Source: Paenibacillus radicibacter
GTDB taxonomy: Bacteria; Bacillota; Bacilli; Paenibacillales; NBRC-103111
Reading direction: 5' to 3'
Length of the DNA: 64,000 nucleotides
Assembly (NCBI RefSeq): GCF_024721995.1
Contig: NZ_JANQBC010000004.1
Location: forward strand, 1 to 64,000
The notes under the pieces were generated by a model. That model ran no database searches and was not told where the DNA came from. It worked only from the letters and a program-made list of their open reading frames with translations. How positions within the stretch are numbered: the stretch's first letter is position 1; each line of letters begins with the position of its first letter. Made by a program: the position numbers and the translations under genes. Positions 44,719 through 54,811 of this stretch are shown here, piece by piece.

Positions 44719-45714
44719 TTATTTCGTTACCTTTTGCAAGCTAGTTGCCATGAAATCAATTGCTTCCGTAATCTTCGTTCCTGGATTCGCACCGAATAAA
44801 TTTGCTGGTAAGATGACAACTCTTCCCGCTTTCACTGCATCGAGATTTTTCCACGCTGCATTCTTCGCCATCTCTTCTTCAAAAGCTTTCTTCACTGCTT
44901 CTGGATCTGCATGTGTAATGAGATAAACGATGTCGGGTTTACTCTCGATAATCCGTTCCACACTAAGTGTTGCATATTGTGGGAAGTCGGTTGCTTTCGG
45001 ATAATCCGCAGCAACGTTCTCGCCGCCTGCCTTCGCAAGAATGTCACCCGTTAGTGAGTTCGGTAATGCCACCATATAAGTACCTGGGGCACCGTAGACA
45101 AGTAATGCTCGCACTTTCTTGCCTGCTGCTTTGTCATAGCTGCTAACTTTATCCGAGATTTGCTTGTTTAATGCTTTGGCTTGATCCGATTTATTCAAAA
45201 GCGTTCCATATACATCAATGCTCTTCTGAATATCTTGAATCGAATTGGCACCTGCTACGAAGATCTTAATTCCTTGAGCCTCGATATTCTTACGATCTTT
45301 CTCAATGCCCGCACTTGCAATGAGTACATCCGGTTTGATACTCACAATTTTCTCAATGCTCACTTGATGCGCAGTTCCGATTTCCGTAGCTGCTTTCAAT
45401 TCCTCCGATGGAAGTGGTGCTTTGGATGTCGGGCGACCTACGATCTTGCCACCTAATTTATGTATGATTTCCATATCTCCAGAGCTTAGCGTAGCGAAAG
45501 TTTGAGGTGCTTTATCAAACACAAGCTCACGATTTGCAAAATCTTTGACTTTAATACCTGTTTGCCTTGTTGCCGGTACAGGTGTACTCGTAAATGGCTG
45601 AGCTGTAGCGGGTGTTTGAGTTGCTGGAGCAGTTGTTGCCGCTTCTTTCCCACAACCAGCTACTGCCATAACAATTAATCCAACAACGATGAAGCGAATG
45701 AATAATTTTCTCAC
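44719..45714 (-). CDS. Heme-binding lipoprotein of the ABC transporter (IsdE-like)
   Basis: 331 residues. A lipoprotein signal peptide ends VAGC at Cys21, followed by a Thr/Pro/Ala-rich linker (about 25-50) and a class III periplasmic binding fold (PF01497). M81 (SSGDMEII) and H268 (LITHADPEA) lie where IsdE has its heme-ligating Met and His, so heme is the likely ligand; a siderophore cannot be ruled out. It is the first gene of the operon binding protein, permease, ATPase, heme oxygenase, behind two Fur boxes. Confidence 0.9.
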   Translation of the reverse strand: MRKLFIRFIVVGLIVMAVAGCGKEAATTAPATQTPATAQPFTSTPVPATRQTGIKVKDFANRELVFDKAPQTFATLSSGDMEIIHKLGGKIVGRPTSKAPLPSEELKAATEIGTAHQVSIEKIVSIKPDVLIASAGIEKDRKNIEAQGIKIFVAGANSIQDIQKSIDVYGTLLNKSDQAKALNKQISDKVSSYDKAAGKKVRALLVYGAPGTYMVALPNSLTGDILAKAGGENVAADYPKATDFPQYATLSVERIIESKPDIVYLITHADPEAVKKAFEEEMAKNAAWKNLDAVKAGRVVILPANLFGANPGTKITEAIDFMATSLQKVTK

Positions 45715-45739
45715 TTTCTTAACACCCCTTATTTTAGTC

Positions 45740-45803
45740 GATAATGATAATCATTATCAGTTATTATGCAATCATCATAATTGATATTGATTCTCATTGT
45801 CAA
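45740..45803 (-). promoter_or_regulatory. Fur-regulated promoter of the heme uptake operon
   Basis: GATAATGATAATCATTATC (45740-45758) is a perfect match to the canonical 19-bp Fur box. A second, weaker 7-1-7 site, TGATATTGATTCTCA (45782-45796), lies in the spacer of the promoter TTGACA (45798-45803) and TATGAT (45774-45779), 18 bases apart on the minus strand. Iron-loaded Fur would therefore cover the promoter. Confidence 0.93.
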
Positions 45804-45826
45804 TTAGAAGTTTTCAGTTTTATTCA

Positions 45827-45864
45827 TAAAAAAGAAGACGCTAGCATCTTCTGCTACCGTCTTC
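45827..45864 (-). terminator. Rho-independent terminator of ddl
   Basis: GAAGACG and TAGCA pair with TGCTA and CGTCTTC (45834-45864) with one internal mismatch. Six T follow on the minus strand. Confidence 0.9.
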
Positions 45865-45893
45865 TCTCATAAGTCCATATTTATCGTTCGTTC

Positions 45894-47030
45894 CTACTCA
45901 TCCATCGTATATTGAATTTGCTGCTTCGCCGCATGACGTTCAATCGCAAGACCTATCAAATCATTAAGAAGCTCTGTATAAGGCTTGCCTGTTTCTTTCC
46001 ATAGCAATGGATACATGGAAAATGGCGTAAAACCAGGCATTGTATTGATCTCGTTGAGCATCACCGCTTGATCTTCCTTACGTACGAAGAAATCGACACG
46101 GGACAAACCAGAACAATCGACCGCTTGGAATGCACGAATTGCCATCTCACGCAGCTCTGCAGCTAGTTCAGCAGGAATTTCCGCTGGAATGATCATAGTG
46201 GATGTACCGTCTACATACTTCGCTTTATAATCATAATAATCGCTGGAAGACACAATCTCACCCGGTACAGAAGCTTGCGGCTCATCGTTACCAAGCACTG
46301 CGACTTCAATCTCACGAGCGTCAATGTTCTCTTCCACGATCACTTTACGGTCAAAACGCAGTGCATAAGCGACTGCTTTAACGAGTTCATCGCGATTGCT
46401 TGCCTTGGAAATTCCAACGGAAGAACCTAAGTTAGCCGGCTTTACGAAGCACGGGTAGCCAAGGGAAATTTCCATCTCCATGATTAGATCATGCTGCGAC
46501 TTCTCCCATTGTGTTCTTGTAAAATGACGATACACACATTGCGGCAAACCTTCTGCTGCGAATGCTTTCTTCATAAATACTTTATCCATACCGACTGCAG
46601 ATGCCAGCACACCAGCACCAACATAAGGTATATTCGCCATCTCAAGTAAACCTTGAATCGTACCATCTTCTCCGAACGTTCCGTGCAATAATGGAAAAAT
46701 AACATCTAGTGCGTCACCGCTTGCTTGCTGGGAAGTTACAGTTGGCAAGCCTGAAATTTGCGCTTTCTCTTCGGTTTGAAGTCCGCTGAAGATCGCTGTC
46801 ATCGCTCTACCGCTTGATGATTGCTCATAAGCCAGTGCAGTTGCAGATTGTGGTGCGCTAAGAAGAGGTGTCCCCTTGTTCCACTCGCCTTGTTTCGTTA
46901 TATAGAAAGGAATAATTTCATATTTGCTGTAATCCAATGCTTTTGATACAGCGAAAGCTGTCTGCAAGGATACTTCATGTTCACCTGATTTACCACCATA
47001 AATAAGTCCAACTCTTGTTTTCGTAGTCAT
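45894..47030 (-). CDS. ddl: D-alanine--D-alanine ligase
   Basis: 378 residues. An ATP-grasp enzyme that makes D-Ala-D-Ala for peptidoglycan. The N-terminal YGGKSGEHEVS, the ATP-grasp stretch PCFVKPANLGSSVGISKA and the C-terminal metal-binding NEINTMPGFTPFSMYP are all present. It has the length and omega-loop region of the standard D-Ala-D-Ala ligases. The start follows GGGGG by about 6 bases. It lies 21 bases behind the amidase-like gene and is probably cotranscribed with it. Confidence 0.96.
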   Translation of the reverse strand: MTTKTRVGLIYGGKSGEHEVSLQTAFAVSKALDYSKYEIIPFYITKQGEWNKGTPLLSAPQSATALAYEQSSSGRAMTAIFSGLQTEEKAQISGLPTVTSQQASGDALDVIFPLLHGTFGEDGTIQGLLEMANIPYVGAGVLASAVGMDKVFMKKAFAAEGLPQCVYRHFTRTQWEKSQHDLIMEMEISLGYPCFVKPANLGSSVGISKASNRDELVKAVAYALRFDRKVIVEENIDAREIEVAVLGNDEPQASVPGEIVSSSDYYDYKAKYVDGTSTMIIPAEIPAELAAELREMAIRAFQAVDCSGLSRVDFFVRKEDQAVMLNEINTMPGFTPFSMYPLLWKETGKPYTELLNDLIGLAIERHAAKQQIQYTMDE

Positions 47031-47051
47031 AATATCCCCCTAGAACACTCA

Positions 47052-48044
47052 CTATGTTTCCATCATATCATCGATATGTATTAATGAGTATCTTGTGTTA
47101 GCTGTCCAAGCATAAGAATCACGATACGCCCAGAAGCGATGCTTACTGTTCGTCGTATGTGCATTAACAAGTGGCATCCCATAGCTGTCTTTCGCCACAA
47201 CGATTGTAGAATGGGTATAGCGCCCATCCCCCTCCCAATCGTATGAGATCATGTCGCCAATGTCGAGTTCCTTCGGTGAGGAGACGATCCTGCCTCGCAG
47301 TCCCTTTTTACTATTAGGCACATGATGACCCAAAGCGTTAGCGACCGCCCAGGAATAACTCCACAATTCTTGGTTGTAGTTCTTGCCGACATACCACCAG
47401 CCGATGTCCCTTTTTCCAGTATAATTCATTGGTGCTCCCCCTGCAAAGATACATTGGGAGACATAATTCGTGCAATCGACATCAAATTTCATATACGATG
47501 GATTGTAAGAATCCCACCACTGCTCCGCATATTCCGCAACACGCGCTCGATTATACGTCACACGGCTTGGATAAACGTCGAAGCCTCTTTTTAGTATACT
47601 ATAGTTGTAAAAAGGAAGCGACGGCGCAGCTAGGTTGTCATCCTCTAAGTCCCCTCTTAATGAGAAGATCTCAGATTCAGGATGCTCAATGCGCGTAATC
47701 CACCATTTGTTCTGAAAATAGTGCAACGTAACTCGCTCATGTGTCATTCGCTCTTCCATATATTGACCTCGGGGTGAATCGTGAAGCAAGGACTGCGTTA
47801 GTACGATATGGGCAATTACGCTATCTTTCAACACCTCAGCATCTGTAATGCGAAGCTTCACTTCACCCGAATGCGGCCAAACATTGCGTTCGCGCGCGAG
47901 TTCATGCAGTCCAAGCTGCATCGACTGCTCTCGCATAATAAACGATTCATCCGAAATGTAATCGGTTAATTGATCTGCCGAAAATTCGATACATATTTGG
48001 TTTTTGCATTGTACATATCCATAAATCGTGTTTGTCCAAGACAT
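47052..48044 (-). CDS. Amidase-domain protein (PF12671-like)
   Basis: 330 residues, no signal peptide. The C-terminal half (about 170-325) is the putative amidase domain, a papain-like fold with the catalytic Cys in FDVDCTNYVSQCIFAGG and the His in RYTHSTIVV. The N-terminal half is not recognised. These domains are common in Paenibacillus and are thought to cleave peptide or amide bonds in the cell wall, but the lack of an export signal is notable. The start follows GGGGG. It is upstream of ddl in the same direction. Confidence 0.85.
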   Translation of the reverse strand: MSWTNTIYGYVQCKNQICIEFSADQLTDYISDESFIMREQSMQLGLHELARERNVWPHSGEVKLRITDAEVLKDSVIAHIVLTQSLLHDSPRGQYMEERMTHERVTLHYFQNKWWITRIEHPESEIFSLRGDLEDDNLAAPSLPFYNYSILKRGFDVYPSRVTYNRARVAEYAEQWWDSYNPSYMKFDVDCTNYVSQCIFAGGAPMNYTGKRDIGWWYVGKNYNQELWSYSWAVANALGHHVPNSKKGLRGRIVSSPKELDIGDMISYDWEGDGRYTHSTIVVAKDSYGMPLVNAHTTNSKHRFWAYRDSYAWTANTRYSLIHIDDMMET

Positions 48045-48112
48045 ACTGAATTCCCCCAGCTTAAATTAATAAAATATATGAAAAAATTGCGAAAAAAATG
48101 ATAGAAATCATC

Positions 48113-48141
48113 TTTACGCTAAGGGACACACAGAGTATACT
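48113..48141 (+). promoter_or_regulatory. Aconitase promoter
   Basis: TTTACG (48113-48118) and TATACT (48136-48141) are 17 bases apart, about 90 bases before the start codon. Confidence 0.65.
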
Positions 48142-48231
48142 GAATATAGAGCAAATTATGAAATCATGTTTCACGCAATGAAACGATACAATGAGTTTGC
48201 AGAATGACCTATATCAAGGAGGCAACCCATC

Positions 48232-50943
48232 ATGGCGAAGAACGATCATTTTTCCGTTCGTAAAGAGCTGAACGTCGGAAACAAGCCTTACCACTATTAC
48301 AGCTTGCAAAGCTTTGAGGAGCAAGGTAACGGTTCGATTACAAACCTTCCATTCTCCATTAAAGTGCTATTAGAAGCTGCTATTCGTCAATACGACGGTA
48401 GAGCAATTACACCTGAACATGTTAAGCAAATCGCAGGCTGGGCGGAAGGTCGCGATGATAACAAAGAAATTCCGTTCATTCCAGCACGTATCGTGCTACA
48501 AGACTTCACAGGCGTACCGGTAGTTGTAGACTTAGCAGCAATGCGTGATACAACAGCTCGCGCTGGTGGAGATCCGAAGCGTATTAATCCACTTGTTCCA
48601 GTTGACCTTGTAATCGACCACTCGGTAATGGTTGACGCATTCGGTTCCAAGGATGCTTTAGAATACAACATGAATGTTGAGTTTGAGCGTAATGAAGAGC
48701 GTTACCGTTTCCTTCGTTGGGCACAAACCGCATTCAACAACTTCCGTGCAGTACCACCAGCAACAGGTATCGTTCACCAAGTAAACTTGGAGTACCTAGC
48801 GTCTGTTGCAGCTACAAAAGAAGTAGACGGTGACACAGTTGTGTATCCAGATTCTCTAGTAGGTACGGACTCCCACACAACAATGATTAATGGTCTTGGC
48901 GTTGTAGGTTGGGGCGTTGGCGGTATCGAAGCTGAAGCAGGTATGCTTGGTCAACCGCTTTACTTCGTAGCTCCTGAAGTTATTGGTTTCAAACTAAATG
49001 GACAATTGCCAGAAGGTTCAACAGCAACTGACTTGGCACTTACAGTTACACAAATCCTTCGTAAAAAAGGCGTAGTTGGTAAGTTCGTTGAGTTCTACGG
49101 ACCAGGACTTAGCAACATCTCCCTTGCTGACCGTGCTACAGTAGCGAACATGGCTCCTGAATACGGCGCAACAATCGGCTTCTTCCCAGTAGACAGCGAA
49201 ACGCTTAGCTACATGAGAGCTACAGGTCGTGAAGATCAACAAATCGCGCTTGTTGAAGCTTACTACAAAGAGCAAGGCATGTTCCGTACGGATGCGACTC
49301 CAGATCCTATTTTCTCAGACAAAATTGAACTGGATCTATCTACTATTGTGCCAAGCTTAGCTGGACCAAAGCGTCCGCAAGACCGTGTTGAATTGACTGC
49401 GATGAAAGATGAGTGGAACACCATCATCCGTAATCCAATCGACAAAGGCGGCTACGGCTTAACAGAAGAGAAAATCGCAGAAGAAGTGCCTGTCACACAT
49501 GCAAATGGCGTAACAGAGCAAATGAAAGCTGGCGCAGTTGTAATCGCAGCGATCACTTCTTGTACGAATACTTCCAATCCAAGCGTAATGCTAGGTGCCG
49601 GTATTCTTGCGAAGAAAGCAGTTGCTCGTGGACTTAAGAAGCCTGCTTATGTGAAGAGCTCCTTAACTCCAGGTTCCCTTGTAGTAACTGAATACTTGAA
49701 CAAATCCGGCCTCATGGATTCCCTAGAAGACCTCGGATTCCACGTAGCAGGTTATGGCTGTGCTACTTGTATCGGTAACTCCGGTCCACTTCCAGAAGAA
49801 GTAGGTAAAGCAATCGCAGACAACGATATGACTGTAGCTGCTGTGCTATCCGGTAACCGTAACTTTGAAGGTCGTGTACATGCTCAAGTAAAAGCAAACT
49901 ACTTGGCTTCCCCACCACTCGTTGTTGCTTACGCAATTGCTGGTACAGTGAATATTGACTTGTCTACAGAGCCACTTGGCTACGATGCAGACAACCAACC
50001 TGTATTCTTGAAAGACATTTGGCCAACTAAAGCGGAAATCGATGCTGCAATGGGTAATGCGATGAATGCAGATCTATACCGTGCTAAATATAACGATGTA
50101 TTCCGTGCGAATGAGCGTTGGAATGCAATCGACGTTCCAGAAGGCGAATTGTATGCTTGGGATAAGAAATCCACATACATCCAAGAACCTCCATTCTTCA
50201 CTAGCTTAAGTCCAGAACTTACTGATATTGCTGAAATCCGTGGTGCGAAGACACTTGCGCTTCTAGGTGATTCCGTAACGACTGACCATATCTCTCCTGC
50301 TGGTAACATCAAGGCTGACAGCCCTGCTGGTGAGTACTTGATCGAGAACGGTGTACAGCGTCAAGACTTCAACTCCTACGGCTCCCGTCGTGGTAACCAT
50401 GAAGTAATGATGCGTGGTACGTTCGCGAACATTCGTATTCGTAACGCAGTTGCTCCAGGAACAGAAGGCGGCGTAACGACTTACCTTCCAACTGGTGAAG
50501 TGATGTCGATCTATGATGCTTCCATGAAGTATCAAGAGAGCGGTACATCCCTAGTTGTAATCGCTGGTAAAGAATACGGTACAGGATCTTCTCGTGACTG
50601 GGCAGCGAAAGGTACATTCCTGCTAGGCGTTAAAGCTGTTATCGCTGAGAGCTTCGAGCGTATTCACCGTTCGAACCTTGTGGGTATGGGCGTTCTTCCA
50701 CTTCAATTCACAAACGGTGACTCCTGGAAGTCCCTAGGCTTAACAGGTCGTGAAACATTCGACATTATCGGCCTAAGCAACGATGTACAACCAGGCGAGA
50801 ACATGAAAGTGATCGCAACTCGTGAAGATGGTTCAACATTCGAGTTCAACACGGTTAACCGTCTAGATTCCATGGTTGATGTAGACTACTACCACAACAG
50901 CGGTATCTTGCAAACTGTACTTCGCCAAATTATGGCTGAGTAA
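48232..50943 (+). CDS. acnA: Aconitate hydratase A
   Basis: 903 residues. It interconverts citrate and isocitrate in the TCA cycle. The 4Fe-4S cysteines are in SCTNTSNP and [13 protein letters not shown], with the substrate-site stretch [19 protein letters not shown] and the C-terminal swivel domain [13 protein letters not shown]. The start follows AAGGAGG. In bacilli the protein (CitB) also binds RNA when it loses its cluster. It is monocistronic, with a strong terminator downstream. Confidence 0.97.
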   Translation: MAKNDHFSVRKELNVGNKPYHYYSLQSFEEQGNGSITNLPFSIKVLLEAAIRQYDGRAITPEHVKQIAGWAEGRDDNKEIPFIPARIVLQDFTGVPVVVDLAAMRDTTARAGGDPKRINPLVPVDLVIDHSVMVDAFGSKDALEYNMNVEFERNEERYRFLRWAQTAFNNFRAVPPATGIVHQVNLEYLASVAATKEVDGDTVVYPDSLVGTDSHTTMINGLGVVGWGVGGIEAEAGMLGQPLYFVAPEVIGFKLNGQLPEGSTATDLALTVTQILRKKGVVGKFVEFYGPGLSNISLADRATVANMAPEYGATIGFFPVDSETLSYMRATGREDQQIALVEAYYKEQGMFRTDATPDPIFSDKIELDLSTIVPSLAGPKRPQDRVELTAMKDEWNTIIRNPIDKGGYGLTEEKIAEEVPVTHANGVTEQMKAGAVVIAAITSCTNTSNPSVMLGAGILAKKAVARGLKKPAYVKSSLTPGSLVVTEYLNKSGLMDSLEDLGFHVAGYGCATCIGNSGPLPEEVGKAIADNDMTVAAVLSGNRNFEGRVHAQVKANYLASPPLVVAYAIAGTVNIDLSTEPLGYDADNQPVFLKDIWPTKAEIDAAMGNAMNADLYRAKYNDVFRANERWNAIDVPEGELYAWDKKSTYIQEPPFFTSLSPELTDIAEIRGAKTLALLGDSVTTDHISPAGNIKADSPAGEYLIENGVQRQDFNSYGSRRGNHEVMMRGTFANIRIRNAVAPGTEGGVTTYLPTGEVMSIYDASMKYQESGTSLVVIAGKEYGTGSSRDWAAKGTFLLGVKAVIAESFERIHRSNLVGMGVLPLQFTNGDSWKSLGLTGRETFDIIGLSNDVQPGENMKVIATREDGSTFEFNTVNRLDSMVDVDYYHNSGILQTVLRQIMAE

Positions 50944-50967
50944 GAGCACTTATAAGCTTATACAAAT

Positions 50968-51005
50968 AGCCCCGATCATCATTCGTGATGATTGGGGCTT
51001 TTAAT
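50968..51005 (+). terminator. Rho-independent terminator of acnA
   Basis: AGCCCCGATCATCA pairs with TGATGATTGGGGCT (one G-T pair) around TTCG, followed by TTTTAATTT. It lies 25 bases behind the stop codon. Confidence 0.93.
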
Positions 51006-51010
51006 TTGTG

Positions 51011-51176
51011 AGGAGCTTGTTCAAAAAGTTGGGTCACTGCAGAGAAGAATGCACTTCCGGTCGCTGTCTCAATCGTGAAGTTTAATTAGGTTTTATGGTA
51101 TTTTCACGATTTCAAAGGCGATCGCTTACGCTCCTCCAGTGCATTCTTCTCTTTCGTTTAGCTTTTTGAACTCTCT
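51011..51176 (+). repeat. Intergenic palindromic repeat, copy C
   Basis: The outer arms GTTCAAAAAG (51019-51028) and CTTTTTGAAC (51162-51171) pair perfectly. The middle stem AGAGAAGAATGCACT (51041-51055) and AGTGCATTCTTCTCT (51138-51152) is perfect over 15 pairs. The inner stem is ATCGTGAA/TTCACGAT. It lies directly behind the acnA terminator, in the acnA orientation. Confidence 0.88.
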
Positions 51177-51289
51177 TTATGAAACAATCAAGCCTCTGCT
51201 TATTCGGAAGAAATTCGTTAAACTTCTCACAGTAATAAATACAAATAAATTAGCTTGGTCAACCCCAAAATTCGTACTGGAACACGCAA

Positions 51290-51421
51290 AAATAGCGGAG
51301 GAGACGATTCGTTCTGGAGGAGCGAAGCGTTCGCCTTTGAAATCATGAAAATACCATAAAATAAATTCAAAATTCATGATTGAGACAGCGACCGGAAGAA
51401 TGAATCGTCACCGTAGCGGTC
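51290..51421 (-). repeat. Intergenic palindromic repeat, copy D
   Basis: It has the same core as copies A-C but in reverse orientation, with middle arms of unrelated sequence (51291-51315 with 51397-51420) that still pair over most of their length. The inner stem is ATCATGAA/TTCATGAT. It lies downstream of the truncated oxidoreductase copy, in that gene's direction. The 113 bases between copies C and D hold nothing recognisable. Confidence 0.82.
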
Positions 51422-51439
51422 TCTATGCGCAGGCAAAAA

Positions 51440-51665
51440 CTAAATATTGATAGCAGTCGACTTCGAATTTGCCATGACTTCCTCTGCCGTAACTTCACGT
51501 CCAAGCTCGCTGGACATGTAGATGCCTTCGCTAATGAGCATTGTCCGCAGGGTGATCTCCGCGGTTGGCAGCATCGGTACTCGTCCTTGTAGTGCTGCGA
51601 TGAGGTGGTGCTGGGAGGAACGGTACGCATCATAATCCAACAACATACGCTCACGTCTTATGAGA
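51440..51665 (-). pseudogene. Truncated copy of the Gfo/Idh/MocA oxidoreductase (C-terminal end only)
   Basis: About 75 codons matching the last part of the full-length oxidoreductase at 54812-55939: [20 protein letters not shown], then the [14 protein letters not shown] stretch, then [12 protein letters not shown]. The similarity stops abruptly near 51665, and no N-terminal NAD-binding domain exists upstream. The copy has diverged at many third codon positions, so the duplication is not recent. Confidence 0.87.
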
Positions 51666-51788
51666 AAATGATATTCCCCCAGATGAAGGAACACACGCCA
51701 AAGAATTGATCAAAGTAACCCTAAGGTTGTCCGATGCTTATTCTAAGACTTGTATTTTTAATAGTAAACTATTTAGATAAATTTGTTG

Positions 51789-52784
51789 TTACTTCATCAT
51801 ATTGTTATAACTACTAATTAAACTAGAAACCTTTTTGCTGTATTTATCCAGATATCCTACTGTCTCACTTGACTTTACTTTACCGTCAGCAGGCTTGTTT
51901 AAGTTGGTACTCTTTGTTTGTAAGACCTGCATGATATCTGTAGCGCTTGCCTTCACGTCCGGTATGATCTCATCAAATCTCGCTAAAATTTTGATGCCTT
52001 CTTTTTCAAGTCTCTTCTTGTCCTTGGCGTATTCCAAGAACTTATCCATATCTGCCGTTAATGAGTCATACTTTGTTTTGTATTTATTGGCGTCATAATC
52101 CAGTATGTTACTGTCATTTACCTTAGCTAAGTCAAAATCAGTTTGAATTTCCTGCGCTTTCATTACTATGCTCTTCGCATAATATCTGACCAGATAATCT
52201 TCCTTTTTTAACTTTTCCAAGTCCGCCTGTTCCATTTTCTTCGTTACTTCAGAGAAGTCTATGAAAAATTTATCTCCTAAAGCTGTGTATTCATTGTACG
52301 TCTTATAAAACTTTTTATGTAATTCTTTTCCTTTTGCGAAATCATCCTGTGCAAAGGCTTTGGAACGATAATAGCCATCTAATTCATTTATTAAATTTAA
52401 GTAATCTTTCATTTTAGGCAGTAAATTCTTCATAGAATCATCTGCTGCACCGAAAGAAGGCTTCTTAGACGTGTATGCCAGCGCCGTTTCCACTTGATCA
52501 AAAGCGAATTTGGCAATTGGAGATAAGATCTGACCATCGAACTTTTTCGCGTCAAAATTCTTTTTAAATTTAAGCTCTTCTTCAGTTCCAAAATTATCTA
52601 AATATTTGCGAATACCTGTCTCCAAAAATCCCGTCATATAATTGCTTATGTCTACATAGGAATTGTATTTCTCTACATCTACTGCTGCTGAATCAATTTT
52701 TCCTTCCTTCTCCTGAGAACCACATGAAATCAAAAGAACAGACAATACCATTAATACTGTAAAAACGGATACTAATTTCTTCAA
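51789..52784 (-). CDS. Lipoprotein, DUF3829-like
   Basis: 331 residues from a TTG at 52784, which has GGAG 9 bases upstream; the longer frame from 52877 has no ribosome binding site. A lipoprotein signal peptide ends LLISC (about residue 20). The remainder is hydrophilic and mostly helical, with a stretch beginning YNSYVDISNYMTGFLETGIR, resembling DUF3829 lipoproteins of unknown function. It stands alone and is transcribed away from the diguanylate cyclase. Confidence 0.78.
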   Translation of the reverse strand: MKKLVSVFTVLMVLSVLLISCGSQEKEGKIDSAAVDVEKYNSYVDISNYMTGFLETGIRKYLDNFGTEEELKFKKNFDAKKFDGQILSPIAKFAFDQVETALAYTSKKPSFGAADDSMKNLLPKMKDYLNLINELDGYYRSKAFAQDDFAKGKELHKKFYKTYNEYTALGDKFFIDFSEVTKKMEQADLEKLKKEDYLVRYYAKSIVMKAQEIQTDFDLAKVNDSNILDYDANKYKTKYDSLTADMDKFLEYAKDKKRLEKEGIKILARFDEIIPDVKASATDIMQVLQTKSTNLNKPADGKVKSSETVGYLDKYSKKVSSLISSYNNMMK

Positions 52785-52984
52785 AACAATACACTCCATC
52801 TTTATTTTATTATAAAGCTCTATTTTACCAAAATTTACATCGAAAAAAAGGGGGAAATTTGACGTAATGGTTAACAAAGTAGGCTGGAATGGTGGCTTCT
52901 ATGTGCTATTGACTGTTGTTATTGAAATCCATATATTAGTATAAGTAACGAATGACTACTATCTCTCTTTCAAGAGGTGTCGTA

Positions 52985-54658
52985 TTGGGCACAATGGCAT
53001 GGATTGATCTAAGTGTTTTTCTCCTGTTATTCACTTTATTCGTATATGTATTTGCTACTGTCACGATAACTAGCCTGCATAAGGTTTATTTGGCATTCCA
53101 TTTTGCGATGATGCTATGGCCCTTCTGTCAGTTTGCAATCAAAGCGACGGCAAATACCGAGCTTCAATTGTTTTATGTCAAACTAGCATTCGTCGATGCT
53201 GTGCTGCTAGCCATTGGATGGCTATTTTTCACATTGTTTCTTACCGGTCAAACGCTAATCCGAAGAATACATATATCGATTATAATTCCGGCATTGCTAA
53301 TAATACCGATCATTATCATCAATCCAAATGCCATGTTTGTTCTTCCCGTAGAAGGTGGATATGTAGAAAGAGATTATGGTACCCTGTTTTGGTTCACGAT
53401 GATCATCCTCTTAGGCTATGTTATCGTCTCGCTATTTATCATGCTTCAAGCTTTAATACGCGACAATTCGACACGGATCAAAAATCAAGTGAAGCAAGTC
53501 CTTATCGGGATGTTAGTGATGACTGCATTCGTATTATCGGATCTATTGCTTAATGTCGCATTTCCGCAAAATCAAACGGTCATTCAAGGATTAACTTCCT
53601 TCGGAATCCTGTTTTCTGCAATCTTTTTTGTCATTGCCATTCATCGCAATAAAGTATTTGACATTGTGACTATCGCTCATCAAGATATAATTGATACGAT
53701 CGATCTAGGGATTCTAGTAATCGATGACAATGAAATCATTATTGAAATCAATCAATTGTTATCTCCCTATTTGAACTTACATGTAGGCGATCAATTTGAT
53801 ATTGAAGATATCCTTCCGCAAGAAACGCAAGCCGATATGGCCGAACCCTTCATTCAAGCTTACCAAGAACATCCGCTTGAACGAACTGAAATAGAAGTCG
53901 TCTATCATGCAATCAAGGATTCCCACGTTCATATTCAAGTTTCTCCTATTCTGGTTGAAGGCTCAATGGTCGGACGGATTATTACGTTCCAAGATATGAG
54001 CGAATTGCGTAGTCTGATCGAGGAGACCAAGCTTCAGAACGAAATCCTGCGGAATCGTAATGATTCCTTAATCACGATTCAGCAAGAGCTTTCCAGAACC
54101 AATCTAAAGCTGGAGCAAATGGCGGTAACGGACAGCCTGACGGGTTGTTATAACCGTCATTACCTGATGCAGCAATTAGAGCAAGATATCAATCAGAATT
54201 TACAGGATCAAATACCATTCTCGATCCTGCTGCTCGATATTGATCATTTTAAGTCAGTCAATGATAATTACGGTCATTTGGTCGGAGATGACGTTCTATG
54301 CCGAACTGTCGGAATCATCCAACATTATCTGAGACAAGATGATATTCTGGCTCGATACGGTGGCGAAGAGTTTATCGTCTATTTGCCAGATACGGAGCAA
54401 TCAGAGGCTGAAATCTTAGCTGAACGAATCAAATCCGCTGTGGAAATGAACACCATAAACATATCGAAAGGCGCCTCATTATCTATTACGATCAGTATCG
54501 GTCTGCAATCCAATCGTACATTCGCTTCGGATCCTTCTATGCATTCTGAAACTGCTTTAAATGAAATGTTTCAGGCAGTAGACGAAGCCTTGTATCAAGC
54601 CAAAAGAGAAGGCCGAAACCGAATTGTCAGTACGAGACTGACCCACCCCATAACGTGA
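52985..54658 (+). CDS. Diguanylate cyclase with 7TM sensor and PAS-like domain
   Basis: 557 residues from a TTG at 52985 that follows AGAGGTG; an ATG at 52952 has no ribosome binding site. Seven membrane segments (about 5-220, histidine-kinase-type 7TM sensor) precede a PAS-like domain (about 235-350), a short coiled coil and a GGDEF domain (about 390-550). The active site is RYGGEEF, and the product-inhibition site RxxD (RQDD) is at the usual distance. It should make cyclic di-GMP. No EAL or PilZ protein is adjacent. Confidence 0.92.
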   Translation: MGTMAWIDLSVFLLLFTLFVYVFATVTITSLHKVYLAFHFAMMLWPFCQFAIKATANTELQLFYVKLAFVDAVLLAIGWLFFTLFLTGQTLIRRIHISIIIPALLIIPIIIINPNAMFVLPVEGGYVERDYGTLFWFTMIILLGYVIVSLFIMLQALIRDNSTRIKNQVKQVLIGMLVMTAFVLSDLLLNVAFPQNQTVIQGLTSFGILFSAIFFVIAIHRNKVFDIVTIAHQDIIDTIDLGILVIDDNEIIIEINQLLSPYLNLHVGDQFDIEDILPQETQADMAEPFIQAYQEHPLERTEIEVVYHAIKDSHVHIQVSPILVEGSMVGRIITFQDMSELRSLIEETKLQNEILRNRNDSLITIQQELSRTNLKLEQMAVTDSLTGCYNRHYLMQQLEQDINQNLQDQIPFSILLLDIDHFKSVNDNYGHLVGDDVLCRTVGIIQHYLRQDDILARYGGEEFIVYLPDTEQSEAEILAERIKSAVEMNTINISKGASLSITISIGLQSNRTFASDPSMHSETALNEMFQAVDEALYQAKREGRNRIVSTRLTHPIT

Positions 54659-54669
54659 CACAAACAAAT

Positions 54670-54735
54670 CAAAACACCTTCAAGAGATTGCTCTTATATC
54701 GTAAGATATAGGAGACAGCCTTGAAGGTGTTTTTG
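54670..54735. terminator. Bidirectional terminator behind the diguanylate cyclase gene
   Basis: AAAACACCTTCAAG pairs with CTTGAAGGTGTTTT, enclosing an inner hairpin TTATATC-GTAA-GATATA. T-runs occur in both directions. Confidence 0.85.
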
Positions 54736-54772
54736 CGTTGGCAACTAGAGTGAGCTACCCAGTAGAAGTCAA

Positions 54773-54799
54773 GCTCCTCCAGTGCACTCTTCTCTTTCG
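54773..54799 (+). repeat. Remnant of the palindromic repeat (right arm only)
   Basis: A stretch of 27 bases identical, but for one base, to the right arm of copy C (51129-51155). The rest of the element is missing. It points in the direction of the upstream diguanylate cyclase gene and abuts the end of the oxidoreductase gene. Confidence 0.8.
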
Positions 54800-54811
54800 C
54801 TCCTTTTTTAA

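Noticed and set aside
51139-51377. Short frames on both strands between acnA and the oxidoreductase fragment
   Set aside because: They are made of repeat copies C and D and their spacer, with no coding character.
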